From Eonycteris spelaea (Eukaryota; Chordata; Mammalia; Chiroptera; Pteropodidae), in assembly GCA_003508835.1 (NCBI GenBank), contig PUFA01000006.1, positions 6,758,001 to 6,822,000 of the forward strand: DNA of 64,000 nucleotides. Reading direction: 5' to 3'. Below, one piece after another: positions 1-13,065 of this stretch (its first letter is position 1; every line of letters begins with the position of its first letter). Made by a program: the position numbers and the translations under genes. Under the pieces are notes generated by a model, which saw only the letters and a program-made list of their open reading frames with translations, was not told the origin of the DNA and did no database searches.

Positions 1-629
1 CACACAGTTGTTTCAGATGTTTCCAATTCGTTAGCCTGCTCAGACATCTGTTCCTGGTTGAAGTCAGAGGAGAGAAAGAAAAAAGGACAGCTCGGTGCAT
101 TTTGCACACCCTCACTCAAATGCACATGGACTCGCAAGTTCCAGTCCCCCTTCTCCCTCCCCTGACCCGCACCCCCAACAGACCCTCACATCCACTTCGT
201 TATCTTTACCCACACTCAGATCACATTCGCTTTCACTCCACCGTACGCGGGCGCACACACACTCCCAAACTTGCCTCGGTTTCCAAAGATGTGCTCAAAC
301 CCTAACACGGGCAGACCTCTCTTCGTTGCACTTCGGCTTTACTGCATTTCACAGATGTGTTTTTCACAAGCCCCTCCATCAGCAAAAGATTACGACTCGC
401 TTTCTTGCCATACTTGCTGTATCGTGGGGGTTAGGAACCAACCTGCAATATCTCCGAAATATGTTTCTGCAGCATCACCCCAGGTGACATGTGCAATGCA
501 GTGTGCACGCCCTCCTGCCTGTGCATCTCCTGCATCTGTCCCCTTGAGGGGACTCACATCCCCTTCCCCAGGTCCTCCACTGTCACACCTCACAGGCTAC
601 AGGTGAGCCTTACAGCACCAGAGGGTAGC

Positions 630-870
630 CTGTAGACTGGGTTTTCATCTAGACACTGACCCTCTGAGTCATGTGACCTGGTTCTAGTTCTCTGAGCCTC
701 AGTTCCCTTGTTTATGGAATGGGGTCATCGCCTTCCTTACCTCATGGGGCTCTTGTGCTGGTTAAAATCTTATGTACAAACACCTGGCCTGGTGCCTGGC
801 AGCTGGTGCTCCTGGCCCAGCACCTGGTCATTGTAACTGTCACTATTTCCCCTTTCCCTGTGCACACACT
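630..870 (+). repeat. MIR SINE
   Basis: Diverged MIR in sense orientation. The core wording is visible: a tract like 'tctgagcctcagttccctt' followed by a 'tgaatggggtca'-like segment and 'ctggcctggtgcctggca' at the 3' end. Boundaries are approximate. Confidence 0.7.
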
Positions 871-2129
871 CATACGTTTTGCTCCTGCACTAAATACATG
901 GGCACAAGGTGGGGTTGAAAGGTCTCTAGGGTCCCTGGAAACCTTGAGATTCTGTAATTCTTGATGCCCACCCCCAACAGATGTGCACAGGTGCACATGC
1001 ATGTGTGCTTAGCAACCCAGTCCAAACACACACACACACACACACACACATATGCATGCATGCATGTAAACAAAAGTACAAACTCCCACTTATACACTCT
1101 TAACACGTGCACGCCACCACAGTGCACACATACACTTTACAATCCCCTTCTCATATCCTTTGCACATTTACACCCAGCTCCATACACCGGAATGCCCAGG
1201 AGAGGGACTGGGGATTAGCAGGGATAGGGTTAGGTTTGGATTCCTGGGACCAGGGCTGGATTTGCTGAGGTGGGGACTGAGGGAGAAAAATCAACCCCTC
1301 TCAGCTTACTGCAGGAAGACCAGTCCCACCCATCTCTGGAGCCGGGGGATGGAGGGTGAGCGGACAGTTAACATCTCTCCTGATGCCTGGCAGTGTCTAC
1401 CCCAGACACCCCACCTCTGGAAGAACTCTCGAGTAGCTCTGAGTGAAAGAGAGGTTTGAGGTGGGGGTAGGCGAATCAGTAAGTTCAGGGTGATGACTCC
1501 TTCACCCAGATAGTCCATTGGTTGGCACCTTGTATCCACCAACCCCAGCCCCCAGATCTGGGCCATGAATTTGGAAATCAGAGCCCTTCTCTCTCTGACC
1601 CCCTGCCCACTGCCACCCCCCACCCCCAGTTCCTGCCAACCATAGGTGGCTTTCATCATGGTTCCATCAGACCAACCCCAGACCTCTCCTGTCTGGGGTG
1701 CTCCTCCACTAGCCCCTCCACTAGGCCTCTCGAGCCCCCAGCTGACTGTTGTGGGGCTGAGGAGCTCCAAGAAGCAGAGATCAAGGAGGAGGGTGTCTAG
1801 GGTTCAGTGTGCTACCACCCTACTCTTCCCCCCATGTCTATGCCTATGACAGTGTTTCTATGAGTCACAGCCCCTGCTCCCCTAATGCAGACCCCAAAGC
1901 AGGTGGGAGGAGAGATTTTCCTTGTAAGATCTCCATGAGCCCAGGGCAGGTGGGGCACCCCTCTTGCCTAGCAGCTGTCTTGGTACATCTGTGTTTTGGG
2001 GGGCCTGAGTCAGAACTCCATCGCCAGGGCCCCCCAGTTCCCCAGACCCCTTTTATTCTCTGCTTAAGCCCTGGGCTCTTAAGCAAATTGGGGCCTCCTT
2101 CTTCTCTCCTCTGTTCTTAGAGTCAGAAA

Positions 2130-2315
2130 AGACCTGAGTTCAGATGCTCTCAGCTATTGATTTGCTCTGTGATTTGGGGCAAAGTATTTAACCTCTCTGA
2201 GCTTTGGTTTGCTCCTCTGTAAAATAAGAGGATATGTATGCTTTGTGGCGAGGACCCATGGAGACCGTGGCCAGTAAGGACCTGACCCTGAGAAGTTGCT
2301 CAGCGAAAATGTGTT
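2130..2315 (+). repeat. MIR SINE
   Basis: Sense MIR, shown by the run of 'gacctgagttcagatgct', 'tttggggcaaagtatttaacctc'-like text and 'ctctgtaaaataagagga'. Edges approximate. Confidence 0.75.
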
Positions 2316-2868
2316 GGCTCAATGCTGGAGTCAGGTGACCTGTCCCCACTCCAGGGCAAGCTGCACCCTTGGGAATTCTCTTCTTTGGCAAATACTCGCA
2401 TTTGGGCCTTCACCCCGGCAGGAGGGAGGGTCCTTCCTGGGTGAGGAGGGCAACATTTCTCCCAGGAAACCGCCCTTGGCTCTTCCAATTTTCCTGTCAA
2501 ATCTCCTGCATCCTAAAGACCACAGGCCCTTGGGGAAGGAAGAGTGCTGCTTGGTGGCAGGTGGTGCTGGTGGTGCTTGGAGCTGTCTGCTGCCCTCTGA
2601 TGGGAATCTCTCCTGCCACCCACGAGGTGGGCAGTCAGGACGTAAGTCTTCTTCCTTCCCCATCCCAGGGCCAAGGGTAGCACTTGCTATTGCTGTGCTT
2701 TTAACTATTGATTGCACCCACCCCTTCCTACCTTTGAAGAAGACTTCTGTGGGTTTTTGGATTGGAGTTAAGAACTGTGGAGGGAGGAGAGGGGGTGGAG
2801 AGAGGGACTGTTGCCTTGCTCCTTACCCAGGAAATAATCTCAAGTGGGAGGAGAGGGTAAGGAGTAGA

Positions 2869-3308
2869 CATTTTTTTTTTATGGTGACATTGGTTAATGA
2901 AATCCAGTAAGTTTCAGGTGTACAATTCACACATATACACACATACACACATTGCATAGTGCGTTCACCATCCATAGTTAGATTTCTTTCTGTCACCACA
3001 TATTTGATCCCTTTTACCCCATCTACCTCTCCCCTTCCCCCTCCCCCACCACCCTCTGGTAACTACTAGCCCATTGGCCATTTCCCTGAGTCACTGTTTG
3101 TCCTGTTTGTTTGTTGCTTTTAGGTTTATATCCCACATATAAGTGACATCATGGGGTTTTCAACTTGTTCTGTCTGGCTTATTTCGCTTAGCATGATTAT
3201 CTCGAGGTCCATCCATGTTGTCGCAAATGGCAGTATTTCATCTCTTTTATGGCTGAGTCATATTCCATTGTATGTATGTACCACAGCTTCTTTGTCTAAG
3301 CATCAAGA
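2869..3308 (-). mobile_element. 5'-truncated LINE-1 3' end with target-site duplication
   Basis: The sequence is the reverse complement of a mammalian L1 3' end. A T run at 2871-2880 is the poly(A) tail on the minus strand, and the far side reads as the complement of 'ggaatattactcagccata'. A direct repeat 'agtagacattttt' lies at 2863-2875 and again at 3309-3321, flanking the insert as a target-site duplication. This makes the boundaries good. It was inserted beside, or into, an older MIR/L2-like segment that continues at 3322. The family is not assigned; the wording resembles laurasiatherian L1s. Confidence 0.85.
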
Positions 3309-3321
3309 AGTAGACATTTTT

Positions 3322-3600
3322 TGAGCACCTCCTGTGTGCCAGGCATTGCATCAGGACAATTTACACGTTAGTTTGTGTGTACCAGAGTGTAACTCCATGA
3401 GAGATTTGTCTGTTTTGTTCACTGCTATAACCCCAGTGCCTAGCACAGTGCCTTGCACATGGCATGCACTCAATAATATAAAGACTAAATGAGCTGGACC
3501 TGTCATTCTCTCATAACTTTATGAGGCAGGAATCATTATTATCTCCGTGTTGCATTATGTTCACCTGAAGCTCAGAGAGGTTAAGGAAATAGCGGAGCTG
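3322..3600 (+). repeat. MIR/L2-type composite remnant
   Basis: Starts with 'gagcacctcctgtgtgccag', a MIR/L2-like phrase. It contains an L2 3'-end phrase, 'cccagtgcctagcacagtgc', with 'actcaataatata', and ends with a MIR-type 'agctcagagaggttaagg'. Probably two nested ancient elements. Internal boundaries are not resolved. Confidence 0.5.
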
Positions 3601-4169
3601 AGCCTGTCTGGCTGTGAAGCCCTTGCTCTATCCCCTTTACTCCTGAGCAGGCCCAGATGATCCATGATACACATGTCACAACAGACAGATTCGGTTTCAT
3701 CATAGGAGTTCCTGCCTGATTTCTATACCTGTTCCACCTATAATGATTCTCTACCAAATCTGAGCTCGCTTAGGCCCTGAACTGCTCTGCAGCCCTGGGC
3801 TGAGCTGAACCGAGGGTTCACTCTGCAGGTTGGGGGAGGGGCTTTCCAGCCAGCCTGCTCTGTGTAACTCTTGTCTGAGGCAGGCTGGCAGGCAGAGGGA
3901 CTGGCACAAGTGCTCAGACTCAGGCGCCGCACCCCCTTCTCCCTGCGCTAGGCCACCTCTCCATCTCGGTCTCCAGAGGACCCACGGCCACGCCTCTCCT
4001 CCCCTGCTGTCCATGTGCCTGTCTCTAACTTGCCTCCTTGCCTGCATGCTGTCCCCCTCTGGCCTGCCCTCCGCATTGCAGAGGGTGTCTGTCACAGAAA
4101 TCTAACTATGTAACACCTCTATTTCTTTTTTTTAAAGGAGTTCCTAATTGCCCTTAGGAAAAGAGAATA

Positions 4170-4650
4170 TTCTTCCACCGGCCTTGCTTATCCAGCTCCA
4201 TCGCTCATTGCTCCAACCTCCCAGTATACACTCTGTCATTTCCTACTTCCTCCGGGTCCCTGACGATGACTTACCTTTAGCCTCCAGGGCTTTCTGCATG
4301 CTCTTGTCCTTGTACCAGATCTTTCCCTCCACTCCTGGCCTGGCCAACTTGTGCCATTCTCAGCCGAGAGTCACTTTCTCCAGGAATTTTGATGGCTTTT
4401 CCACCTTTGTTCAGGGTTCCCACTGCCTCTAATTCATCTCAAAGGCAGTGCCATTCCTCTGAATTTTAACTGCCGCATTACTTGTCTCTTTCCTCTTCTG
4501 TCCTCAAGGGCTGGTCTCAAGGGCAAAGACCGACTCTATCTTGTTTGTCATTGTTTTTTATTTTTGTTATTGTTGTTTTGGTTTAAAACCTGATATGTAG
4601 TAAGTACTTAATCAATACTAACGGAATAGATGAAATGAGTGAGTAAACGA
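4170..4650 (+). repeat. L2-like LINE remnant
   Basis: A pyrimidine-rich sense tract ends with 'gatatgtagtaagtacttaat' and a 'gaatgaatga'-like tail, as in L2 3' ends. Diverged; edges approximate. Confidence 0.5.
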
Positions 4651-4689
4651 ATGAGAGCTTGAGCAAAGTCTCCTTATAGACACCCTGGT

Positions 4690-4840
4690 TTTGCTCGGAG
4701 AGGCTGGGTGATTAGAAGTGGGACATCTGGGTTCTGTTCCCTAAGTTGCAGTGTGACCTTGGCAAGTCACCTCTCCTCCTGGGACTGGTTCCCTCCTCAG
4801 TGAAGTGGGAGAGCTGATGGCCAGTTGCTTCCCGGGGCCC
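4690..4840 (+). repeat. MIR SINE
   Basis: Sense MIR core: 'gtgtgaccttggcaagtcac' followed by 'tgggactggttccctcctca'. Confidence 0.7.
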
Positions 4841-5072
4841 TCTCCACTCTGCCACCTCATGTGCCCAGGGTCTCAACCTTCCCAATTGTGATCCCTGCAG
4901 TCTGGGGACACTTGGCCCTTATCTTCTGAGAGAGGCAGAGAGTGCTGATAGAGATCTGAGCATCCTTTATTCCACAGACCAAGGCCTGACTCTCTGGTTT
5001 GGCATTCAAAGCCTTCCACATCCAGTCTCAGCCCCAAATGCTTCTTTATTTCATTCCCTTCCCTCATCTCAT

Positions 5073-5127
5073 ACAACACACACACACACACACACACACC
5101 ACACACACAACACACACACACACACAA
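5073..5127 (+). repeat. (CA)n microsatellite, interrupted
   Basis: Simple repeat of CA dinucleotides interrupted by extra C/A bases at two places. Confidence 0.95.
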
Positions 5128-5264
5128 CAGAGTCATGGACATGGGGCAAAACAACAGTTCAGCTGAGGCTGAGTCCAAACCCGCAGGATAAAGGAGTTTG
5201 GGGCTGGTCCTTGCTGCCAGTTACTGACCGGGGCTTTCCCCAGCATCTTGGTCTGATGGAGGAG

Positions 5265-5410
5265 GCAGGGTGAGACGACTTGAGTTCAGATCCAAACCCA
5301 ACCACTTCTGATTGATGTGCTCATGGGCAAGTCATTTCACCTCTTTGTGCATCAGTTTCCTCATCAGAAAACTGGAAATGGTAACTCCTTACCTCCAGGG
5401 GAGACTTTGA
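5265..5410 (+). repeat. MIR SINE
   Basis: Sense MIR: 'tgggcaagtcatttcacctc' and 'cagtttcctcatcagaaaac'. Confidence 0.75.
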
Positions 5411-6384
5411 TCAAAAAAAGGGAGCGTGTCCACCAAGCACCCTGTCATGTGACCCTGAAGAGCAATTTATTCATAACCTGCTTTGTGCTTAGCCTCCTGA
5501 CACGGATCTGAGAGATACAGGAAGAGTCCGAGGTCCAGTTGCTGCCTGCTTTTTGAGACTCATGGTCTAAGGAGGAGAATGGAAGTGCATTCAGAAGCCC
5601 CCTGGGACAAAATGATGTAATCTGAGGAAAAGGGCAAATAACAGGCTGGCGGAAATAGTTGCAGTGAATATGACAAACAAATAATTACAATTCTTGCCAT
5701 ATAACAATTTTATGCAACTCAAGGTGGGGAAGCCCACAAAGATCCCAGTAGCTTAATGGGCAAATGATATGGATATAAAATTCACAGGGGAGAAATTATA
5801 AACACTGAGAAGTAGACATTTGTAAAATACATTTCATCTTATCAACCATCAAAGAAAGGCAATTTAAAGCAATGACAGCATTTCTGCCTATCGAATCAGC
5901 ATCGTTTTCATTTCCTTAACGAGGATTCCCAATGTAGGTAATACTATAATGAAAAAGAAGACCTCAAACACCTTCATTCCTCAATTCCATATTTCTCAGA
6001 CACGCACTTCATGCCAGGCACTGTTCTAGGGAGCTGGAAAGCCGGTTGGCAATATAGATGCAGAGCCTTAAAAGCATTCACGCCAGCAATGCTCCAAGAA
6101 GTCTTGTCTACAGCGTTAACTGACATGGTTGAGCCAGGTAGTGGTTCACATTGATGTGGATCCAAACCCAGTGTGTCATTCGTGGCTGTGACACCTCAAG
6201 GCGGGGGGGCTGCCTAAGTAGTCAAGACCAGTTTCCTGATCTGTACAGCGAGGATCATAACATCCAGCTTACAGAGTTGTTGTTAGCACTAAGTAGATGA
6301 CAGGTATAAAACACCAGACCTCGAGTGACTGCTCAGTCAGTGGCAGAGCCTGTGGAATCGTGAGTCCATTGTGCATTACTTATC

Positions 6385-6620
6385 ATAGGGGGAAAACCCA
6401 CCCACGTGTCTAACAATGTAACATATGTTGTTACATTCACACATGTCACATATAGAAGCCATTCGAAATGGTACTTTCAAAGATCTTTAAGGACACAGCC
6501 CAATACTAGCAAAATGACAATTGATATAGACTCTATGTGATGAGTGGCATAATTGTTGCAAAATAGCATACCTGGAAGGAACAAATTATACACAATGAGG
6601 GGATCAGGGTAATTCTAATC
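6385..6620 (+). repeat. Old L1/HAL1-like remnant
   Basis: Resembles the end of an L1-type ORF2/3' region in sense orientation: a 'cccacgtgtctaacaatg' phrase followed by 'agccattcgaaatggtac'. Strongly diverged, no open frame. Confidence 0.4.
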
Positions 6621-7349
6621 ACCCAGGCAGCCACATGTGCCCCATGACCTCATTATCTTGCCCATAGGTGATTGTACCAGGAGTCAACAATGGACTCAAT
6701 TTGGGGCAATTGAACACTCTCTCCCTGGAATGGGCTGGGGCACCGAGAGACAGAAATAAATGCTGGGCAGTCATGCTGTAAGGTCACAGAGGGTTGAGGC
6801 TGTGTTGGGCACACGTGGCCATGTGGAAACAGAAGAAGCTGGTCTTCACAGGTGTATCGACAGAAGTGGTGATAAGGGAGAGATGGAGAAGGATGATTAT
6901 CACCTTTCAGGCTGCTGTGAATTGTGGGAGCAAAAGGTAAGCTGGGAGACCAGCATCTCCAGGCAGTGATGATGGCACTTGGATCAGGGTGATGGTACAA
7001 GAGATAGGATGCAGTTCATGGATCCAGAGACCTTCTGGAGGCAGAAGTGAAATGACATGCTGATGGATCAGACCTCGGGAGTAATGGAAAGACGCCAACT
7101 CAGTTTAACAACTCACGGGTTTTACCCTGAGCAGTTAGGTGGCTGAAGATGCTATTTACTAAGATGGGGGAGAGTCGGAGAGAAGCAAGCTTAGCAAGAA
7201 ACTTGGATAAGATGATGCAGCTAGCAAGTGGCCGGGGCTAGAATGTGGGTGTCTTGACTCTTGGGCCAAACATGCCTGGATCTTTGAGAATAATATCATG
7301 AGGGAAGAGAGTTTAGCAGAGTTTTAGTTAACATTTAGTTAACACTTAC

Positions 7350-7770
7350 TGTATTAGTCAGAATTCTCCAGAAAAAACAATAGTGTGTGTGTGCATGCAT
7401 GCATGTGTGCATGTGTGTGTGTGCATGTGTGTGCATTAAGGAATTGGCTCACATGATTGTAGAGGCTTAGCAAGTGCAAAATCTGCAGGGCAGGCTGGCA
7501 GGCTGAAGACCTAGGGAAGAGCTGTACTTGCAGTTTGAGTCCAAAGGCCATCTGCTGGCAGAATTCCATCTTGCTCTGGAGAGGTCAGTCTTTGTTGTAT
7601 CAAGGCTTTCAACTGATTGGATGAGGCCCACTCACATTACGAAGGGTAATCTGCTTTACTCAAAATCCACTGACTTAAATGTTAATTTCAGAATTTACCT
7701 TTACAGAAATATCTAGGATGATGTTTGTACCATGGCCTAGACAAGTTGACACATAAAATTAACCATCGCA
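7350..7770 (+). mobile_element. Solo LTR (ERVL/MaLR-type size and TSD)
   Basis: Begins TGTATTAGTCAG and ends 'aaaattaaccatcgca', the termini of a repeat common in placental genomes that starts 'tgtattagtcagggttctcc' and ends 'attaaccatcaca'. The element has TG...CA ends. It is flanked by near-identical 5-bp repeats, CTTAC at 7345-7349 and GTTAC at 7771-7775, which supports LTR integration. An alternating GT/GC microsatellite lies inside at about 7384-7435, where the family usually carries a TG tract. The exact family name is not assigned. No internal viral genes are present. Confidence 0.75.
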
Positions 7771-7839
7771 GTTACTTTCCATACTATTGGACATTGTGCT
7801 TTTTACCTATATTAGCTTATAGTTGAAGAGAAGGCAGAG

Positions 7840-9060
7840 GGCCAGAATCACTCTGCGTTTGCCTACAGTTAAGGGCCAGGAGGAGAGCTAGGCAGAAGGA
7901 CAAGGAACAGGAATCAGAACAGTGGAGAAAAGCATTTCAAGAAGGAGAGGGGGATCAAGAGTTGCAGGTAGAGAAGGAGGAAGACAAAGGAGCTACAAAA
8001 CATGGGGATTAGGAGGATACTGGCGACCTTAGCAATAGATCATGCAGGGAGAGTGAGAGGATAGCGAAAGGAAGAAGGCTCTTTCATTTGCAAGCCCCAG
8101 AAACTCGAGTCTAGGAGGGGAGCAAGCAAGTAAGCAATTACAAATACGACATCCAATAGAACACGAAAGCAGCTGTGATATGGACCGATGGGACTCTACC
8201 TATATGGAGAGGTCAGGAAAGGCCCTTCTAACAAAACGATATATAAGCCGATGTTGGAAGGAAGAAAAGAAGCTGCCCACGTGAAGAGCTAGGGGAAGGG
8301 CGAGCTGGCAAAGGGCCTGTGCAAAGGCCCTGAGTCAAAAGAGAGTCTGGAGTTCTCAACAAATTGAAAGAAGCCCAGAAAGGCTGAATCTGAGAGAGAG
8401 GAGATAGATGAAGCCCGAGGGATGTGACCTTATAAGGGATGGTGTTTGGATTTGATTCTAAATGTGATGGAAAATCACTGGAAAGTTTAAGCAGGGAGTG
8501 AGTGATGGGATCTGCTTTCTACAATTTTTAAAGGTTTCTCTGGGTACTGTGTGAAGCCTGTATTGGTGGAAGATAGAGTGGAAACGGGAACAAGTCAGGG
8601 ATGCTTATAATCACTCAGGTAAGGAGCAAAGATGACTTAAAGTGGTAGCAGTAGGTGAACAGTAGATGGGTTTGCAAAATGGTCTGAAGATAGATCCAGC
8701 AGAATTTGCCAATGGAGTAGACGTGGGAAGTGAGAGAGGGGAAAGAATGAAAAACAACTCCCAGTTTCCTGTTTATCGGGTCCACTGCTGTTTACCAAGA
8801 TGGGGGAAATTGGGGGAGAAAGAGATTCTGGGTAGGGATCATGAGTTTGGTTTTAGGGGCAGGAAATTGAAGGAGTCACTCTCGGCTGTCTCAGCTGTCT
8901 TGATGAAGGTGGAGCCTGGGTGGCTCAAGGGATCCACACTAGTGACTGGCTGCAGATTCGCAGCAGCACTGTCCTAAGTAGCTGGAGGATTCTCCTGCAG
9001 AACTCGGCAGGAGGAGGCAGGAGACTGGCTGGGCCGTGGAGATATTGAGGGAAGGCCAGG
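7840..9060 (+). repeat. Long G+A-rich ancient interspersed element, copy 1
   Basis: A roughly 1.2 kb tract whose phrasing ('ggcctgtgcaaaggccctga', 'gtttaagcagggagtgagtg') belongs to a long repeat recurring in mammalian genomes. A diverged relative lies at 33740-35450. I cannot name the family. The 103-codon open frame at 8666-8977 sits inside it and is not a gene. Confidence 0.45.
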
Positions 9061-9739
9061 GCAGAAAGCATTATCAAGTGGTCCAGATGTCAAGAATCTG
9101 AATATGGAGGACGAGGGAAAGAGGTTGAGAGCAAAAGAAAGTTCTGGTGGCAGGGGCTGGGGCCTGAGGTTCTGGGGGTCTTAGAGGCTACGCTCTCCAG
9201 CATAGAGCAGTTTGGGCGAGTCCCAGAGAGAGTGGCCACGTGAGTGGAAGGCTGAAGCGAATAAGATTAGCGTCGGGAGGCCCAGGAGGTGTTGGTTGTG
9301 GCACTGACATGGAGAACGAGGCTCCCACGATGAAGCTGGAGCCTGCAGTGGAGAAGAGGACCTTGAGACAGATGTCAGAGTCCTATGTGAGCAGAGGGCG
9401 TGTGTCAGGTCCCAAAGGTGAGGAGAGGAGACAGGTATCAGGAGGAATGGGGAAGAGCATTTGCAGGATGGTGAATGGGAAGCCAGGAAGGGAGAATGAG
9501 GGGGAAAGAAGATTGATGGTGCTCGCTCCTTAGGTGGGAGAAAGAGTGGTTTTCCAGACTTTGCCGGGTGAGGGCTGCACTGTCCCAGGTGTGTATTAGG
9601 GGAGCCCACAAGGTGGAGAGTCTGGAAGGGCGTGTTTATGGTGTAGCAGGTTCTCAGCTGACAGAGCTGGACCTCTGGAAGGGAGTTTGGAGAGGAAGGG
9701 GGAAGAGCAGAGCAGTGCTCTTGTGCAAGATCCCTTTAC

Positions 9740-10335
9740 CCTCTCTCATTCAGGCTCCCCACCCCCTCCAGCCTCTCCCTGTCAAATTTAGCCTTCGCAA
9801 GGAACTTCTTCTAAAGCACAACTCCAATCCTGCCTCTTACCCACCTAATAACCCCTAACGGGTTGCCCACTGCCCTCCAGGTAAAGTTCCTGCTTTTGAG
9901 CCTGGTACCTGAGGCCCTTCTGGAAGGATCTCAGCTGCTGCCTTCCTCCCTACCTCTCTCCTAAATCCCCACAAATTAGAACTACTTATATCTCTAAGGG
10001 CTCTGTGATGCATCAGACCTCTGGGCCTTTGCACACGCCATTCCCTCTGCCTGGAATGCCTTTTTCATCCCACATACCTGGAAAATGCCAAGAAGTCTTT
10101 CAAGCATTTCCTCCTTGGAGAAGCTTCTCTGACTCGCTCAAGGAGTCGTGATCACCCCCCTTCCTTTGCGTCATCACTCTACCTCATCTACCTTGTCTTA
10201 TAAATCTTCTCTCCTGCTAGAACAAGAGCTTCTTAGGAAGACAGACAGTATGATATTTACTTCTCTATCCTCTATTCTCAGCCTGGTGCCTGGGATATGA
10301 GAATGCTCCGTAATATTTAATGAATAAAAGGGTAA
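9740..10335 (+). repeat. L2 LINE 3' region
   Basis: Sense L2, recognised by 'cgccattccctctgcctgga', a 'cctccttggagaagcttc' phrase and the terminal 'taatatttaatgaataaaag'. About 600 bp; left edge approximate. Confidence 0.75.
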
Positions 10336-10339
10336 AATT

Positions 10340-10600
10340 ATAGCAAATTATAAGAGCCAGCATGCATTAAGTACTCACTATAATTCCTAGCACTGTGTTA
10401 AGCTTTGTAAAAGTATGACTACGTTATTCCCATAAAAACTGTGGTGGGGTACATATTATTACTATACACGTTACAGATGAGAAAACTGAGGCTCAGGGAG
10501 GCGAAGTGATTTGCCCAAGGACGTTGAGCTCCTTCATGGTAGAGATGAACTTTGAACTCAGACAGGGCTGATTCCAGTGTCCCCACACTTCACCACTTTC
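10340..10600 (-). repeat. MIR SINE, reverse orientation
   Basis: Contains 'gatgagaaaactgaggctca' followed by 'gtgatttgcccaagg', the reverse complement of the MIR core. Confidence 0.8.
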
Positions 10601-10916
10601 CTATATTGCCTCCATGAAAGAGAGAATGACAAGATCTCAGAGATCAACTGGGATGGAGATTAATGTTTGCAGGGGAGTCTGAGCAAAATTGACAATAACA
10701 ATGTCGGCTTTTCTTTGAGTAACAGTGACAATCACAAACACTGTCTGTTGTCTGCTCAAAAGCCCATTTCCTCTTCTTCATTGCTCACAGAGTCCTGCTT
10801 TTGTCTGCTAACACACTTCTCCGTGTAATGCAGGTGAATTTCTATTGTTCTAAGCTAATCTTAGTAGCATCATCCCTCTTGTTTGTGATTGGTTCGTTGG
10901 TGGGCAAGTGATCCAG

Positions 10917-11240
10917 TTATTGTAAAATGTATATAACACCAAATGTACCACTTTAACCATTTTAAAGTGTCAGTTTACTCTCTTAAAAAGACAGCTGGAC
11001 TCAGTTGGTGAAGATGTAGGGCCTGGAGCTGCTGCAGCCATCTTGTGATTCTGAGGGTAGTAGCCAACACACTGTGGATGGCAGAATGAGCATATAGGAA
11101 AGAATCGGATGTGGTCGCTGAGCTGCTGGATCATTCCTACCTCAGCCAGTCTCAATACATCACATAATAAACCCTGCTGTCTGAGCTATTTTGAGTTAGT
11201 CTTCTCATTATATATCATTTATAGCTGAAAGCATACTGAT
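10917..11240. repeat. L1 3'-end scrap joined to an LTR-like remnant
   Basis: 10917-10975 reads as the antisense L1 3' terminus ('ccactttaaccattttaaag'). The following tract ends with 'gctgaaagcatactgatac', reminiscent of MaLR (MLT1-type) LTR 3' ends. Assignments are tentative. Confidence 0.4.
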
Positions 11241-12889
11241 ACAGGGACCATGCAGGTGGTAGAATAGTCTTTGTCTGGTCAAGGACAATATAAAGGATAA
11301 AGAACTTTGCTGATCTCTAGGAGCTACTGCCCTGGTCAGGTCCACTGACCTTTGGTCTTCTAATGAGAATGATGATCTTAGCCTGGGTGAGTAGTAACAG
11401 TGACTTGGAACGTCATCCGAATAAGCTCGTAGAATTTACAGAAGGTAAAATCCTGGCCGCCTGGGGGTTCAGTGTACTAAACATCAATTAAGTATGTCCA
11501 TGGCGCTGGGATCATAGGGTGAGTCAGACACAGTCCTTGCCCTAAACGTTTCACAGTATGAAGAGAGAGACAATCACTGGTCAGTGATGAGCCATGTATA
11601 GTCTACACAAGGTGGGGAGGCTGATGTGCAAGGTGGCCAGGTGAAACTTTATGTAGGCATTTTGAAGGATGATAAGAGAAGAGTCAGAGAAAAAAGCATT
11701 TCTAGACAGAATAAACAGCATATGCAAAGTCAGAGCAACACAACTCTCTCAGGGAAATTACAAATGATTTAGCATAATGGAAACTGGGCTAACCACTTTC
11801 AGGTCATGTGTCTATGAGCAAATTACTTGACCTCTCTAAGGCTTAAAATTCACAGTCATAAGAAAAAGAGAAAAAATAAAAAAGAAAGTAAAATGGTTGC
11901 AAAATTAGGTAACAGAGTATATATGCGAGCATACTGCTTGGCATGTATTAGGTGCACAAGAAATGCTCTTTATTATTCATCCATCATTGTCACATGGTTC
12001 TAATTCATTATCTTCTCTGACCCAGGTGGCTTTCTTCCCTTTTTCACTCATTCCTGAGCCTAGTAGTGAGGCCCCCCAACTCCCACAGTCTTTTCCTCAG
12101 GCAGGAAATCTGAGCCCACTGCCTGGCCTAAGACAGCTTCTAGGGCTGGGTGGTTTGTGTTATTCCTTCTCTTCTCTTTTTTTTCCCCTAAATGCAACAA
12201 AATAAAACCAAACAAAAAGCCCAATGCCTGGCGTGGCTTGTCGGGGAGTTATGCAAGTGTGTAAAAAAATAAAATAAAATAAACATTGAGTTTTCAGCTT
12301 TTGGGGCTGTTTGATTAGGCACAGAGCAGAGCCAAGGGCCGGTGAGACATAGAGAAGGCTCAAGGGAGAGGGGAGAGGGGAGGGCTGGAGAGGGGGTTGG
12401 AGGGGGCCCAGGACCAACTCGGAAGTGGCTGTTTGCCTCCTGCAAACTTGGCAATGCTCTGACTGACTGAGCCCAGACAGTGCTTTTGCGACCCAACTGC
12501 TCCACTTTCTCTTGCCATCCACCATCCCTGTTCCCTGGCCATCACGACACACCAGAGGCCATTACATCCATTCCCTTGACACTGTAAAAGGCTCTGTGCT
12601 CTTGTCACAATAGTCGGGGTTCCTCCCTCCTCTCCTGAGAAAGAGATTCCACAGCCTGTCTTCATTAACCCCCACCCCTAACCCCCACCTCCCCCCCCAT
12701 CAGTATAGCTTTTCTGCTCTAACTCAACTTCTGCTAACTACAGTTTTAGCCCATTTTCCTTTAACTGATCTGAAATGAAGCTGGAGAGCAACTGGGTGCC
12801 ACCCTAAGAAGTGAGTCTCCCTGCCTCCCTTCTTCAGACTTGACTTCAACATCATCTAGGTCACTGCAGGTGTCTGTATCCCTTCAGGA

Positions 12890-13065
12890 CTTATTCCGCA
12901 AACGATTATAAAGCCCCTACCATTTACTAGGAAGTTGCATCCTTCATTTCGCTGAACCCCCAAAACAGGGGAGACCCCTGAGGCTCAGAGAGGTTGAGTA
13001 ACTTGGGTATGGCCACACAGCTGGTGAGTAAGGGCTTGAATCTAGGTTTTATTTCGAGGTCTCCC
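12890..13065 (-). repeat. MIR SINE, reverse orientation
   Basis: 'cctgaggctcagagaggttg' then 'tggccacacagctggtgagt' is the reverse-strand MIR core. Confidence 0.8.

Noticed and set aside
2296..2910. 204-codon plus-strand open frame
   Set aside because: It runs out of a MIR into the poly-T and L1 3' end, has heavy overlap with minus-strand frames and no recognisable domain.
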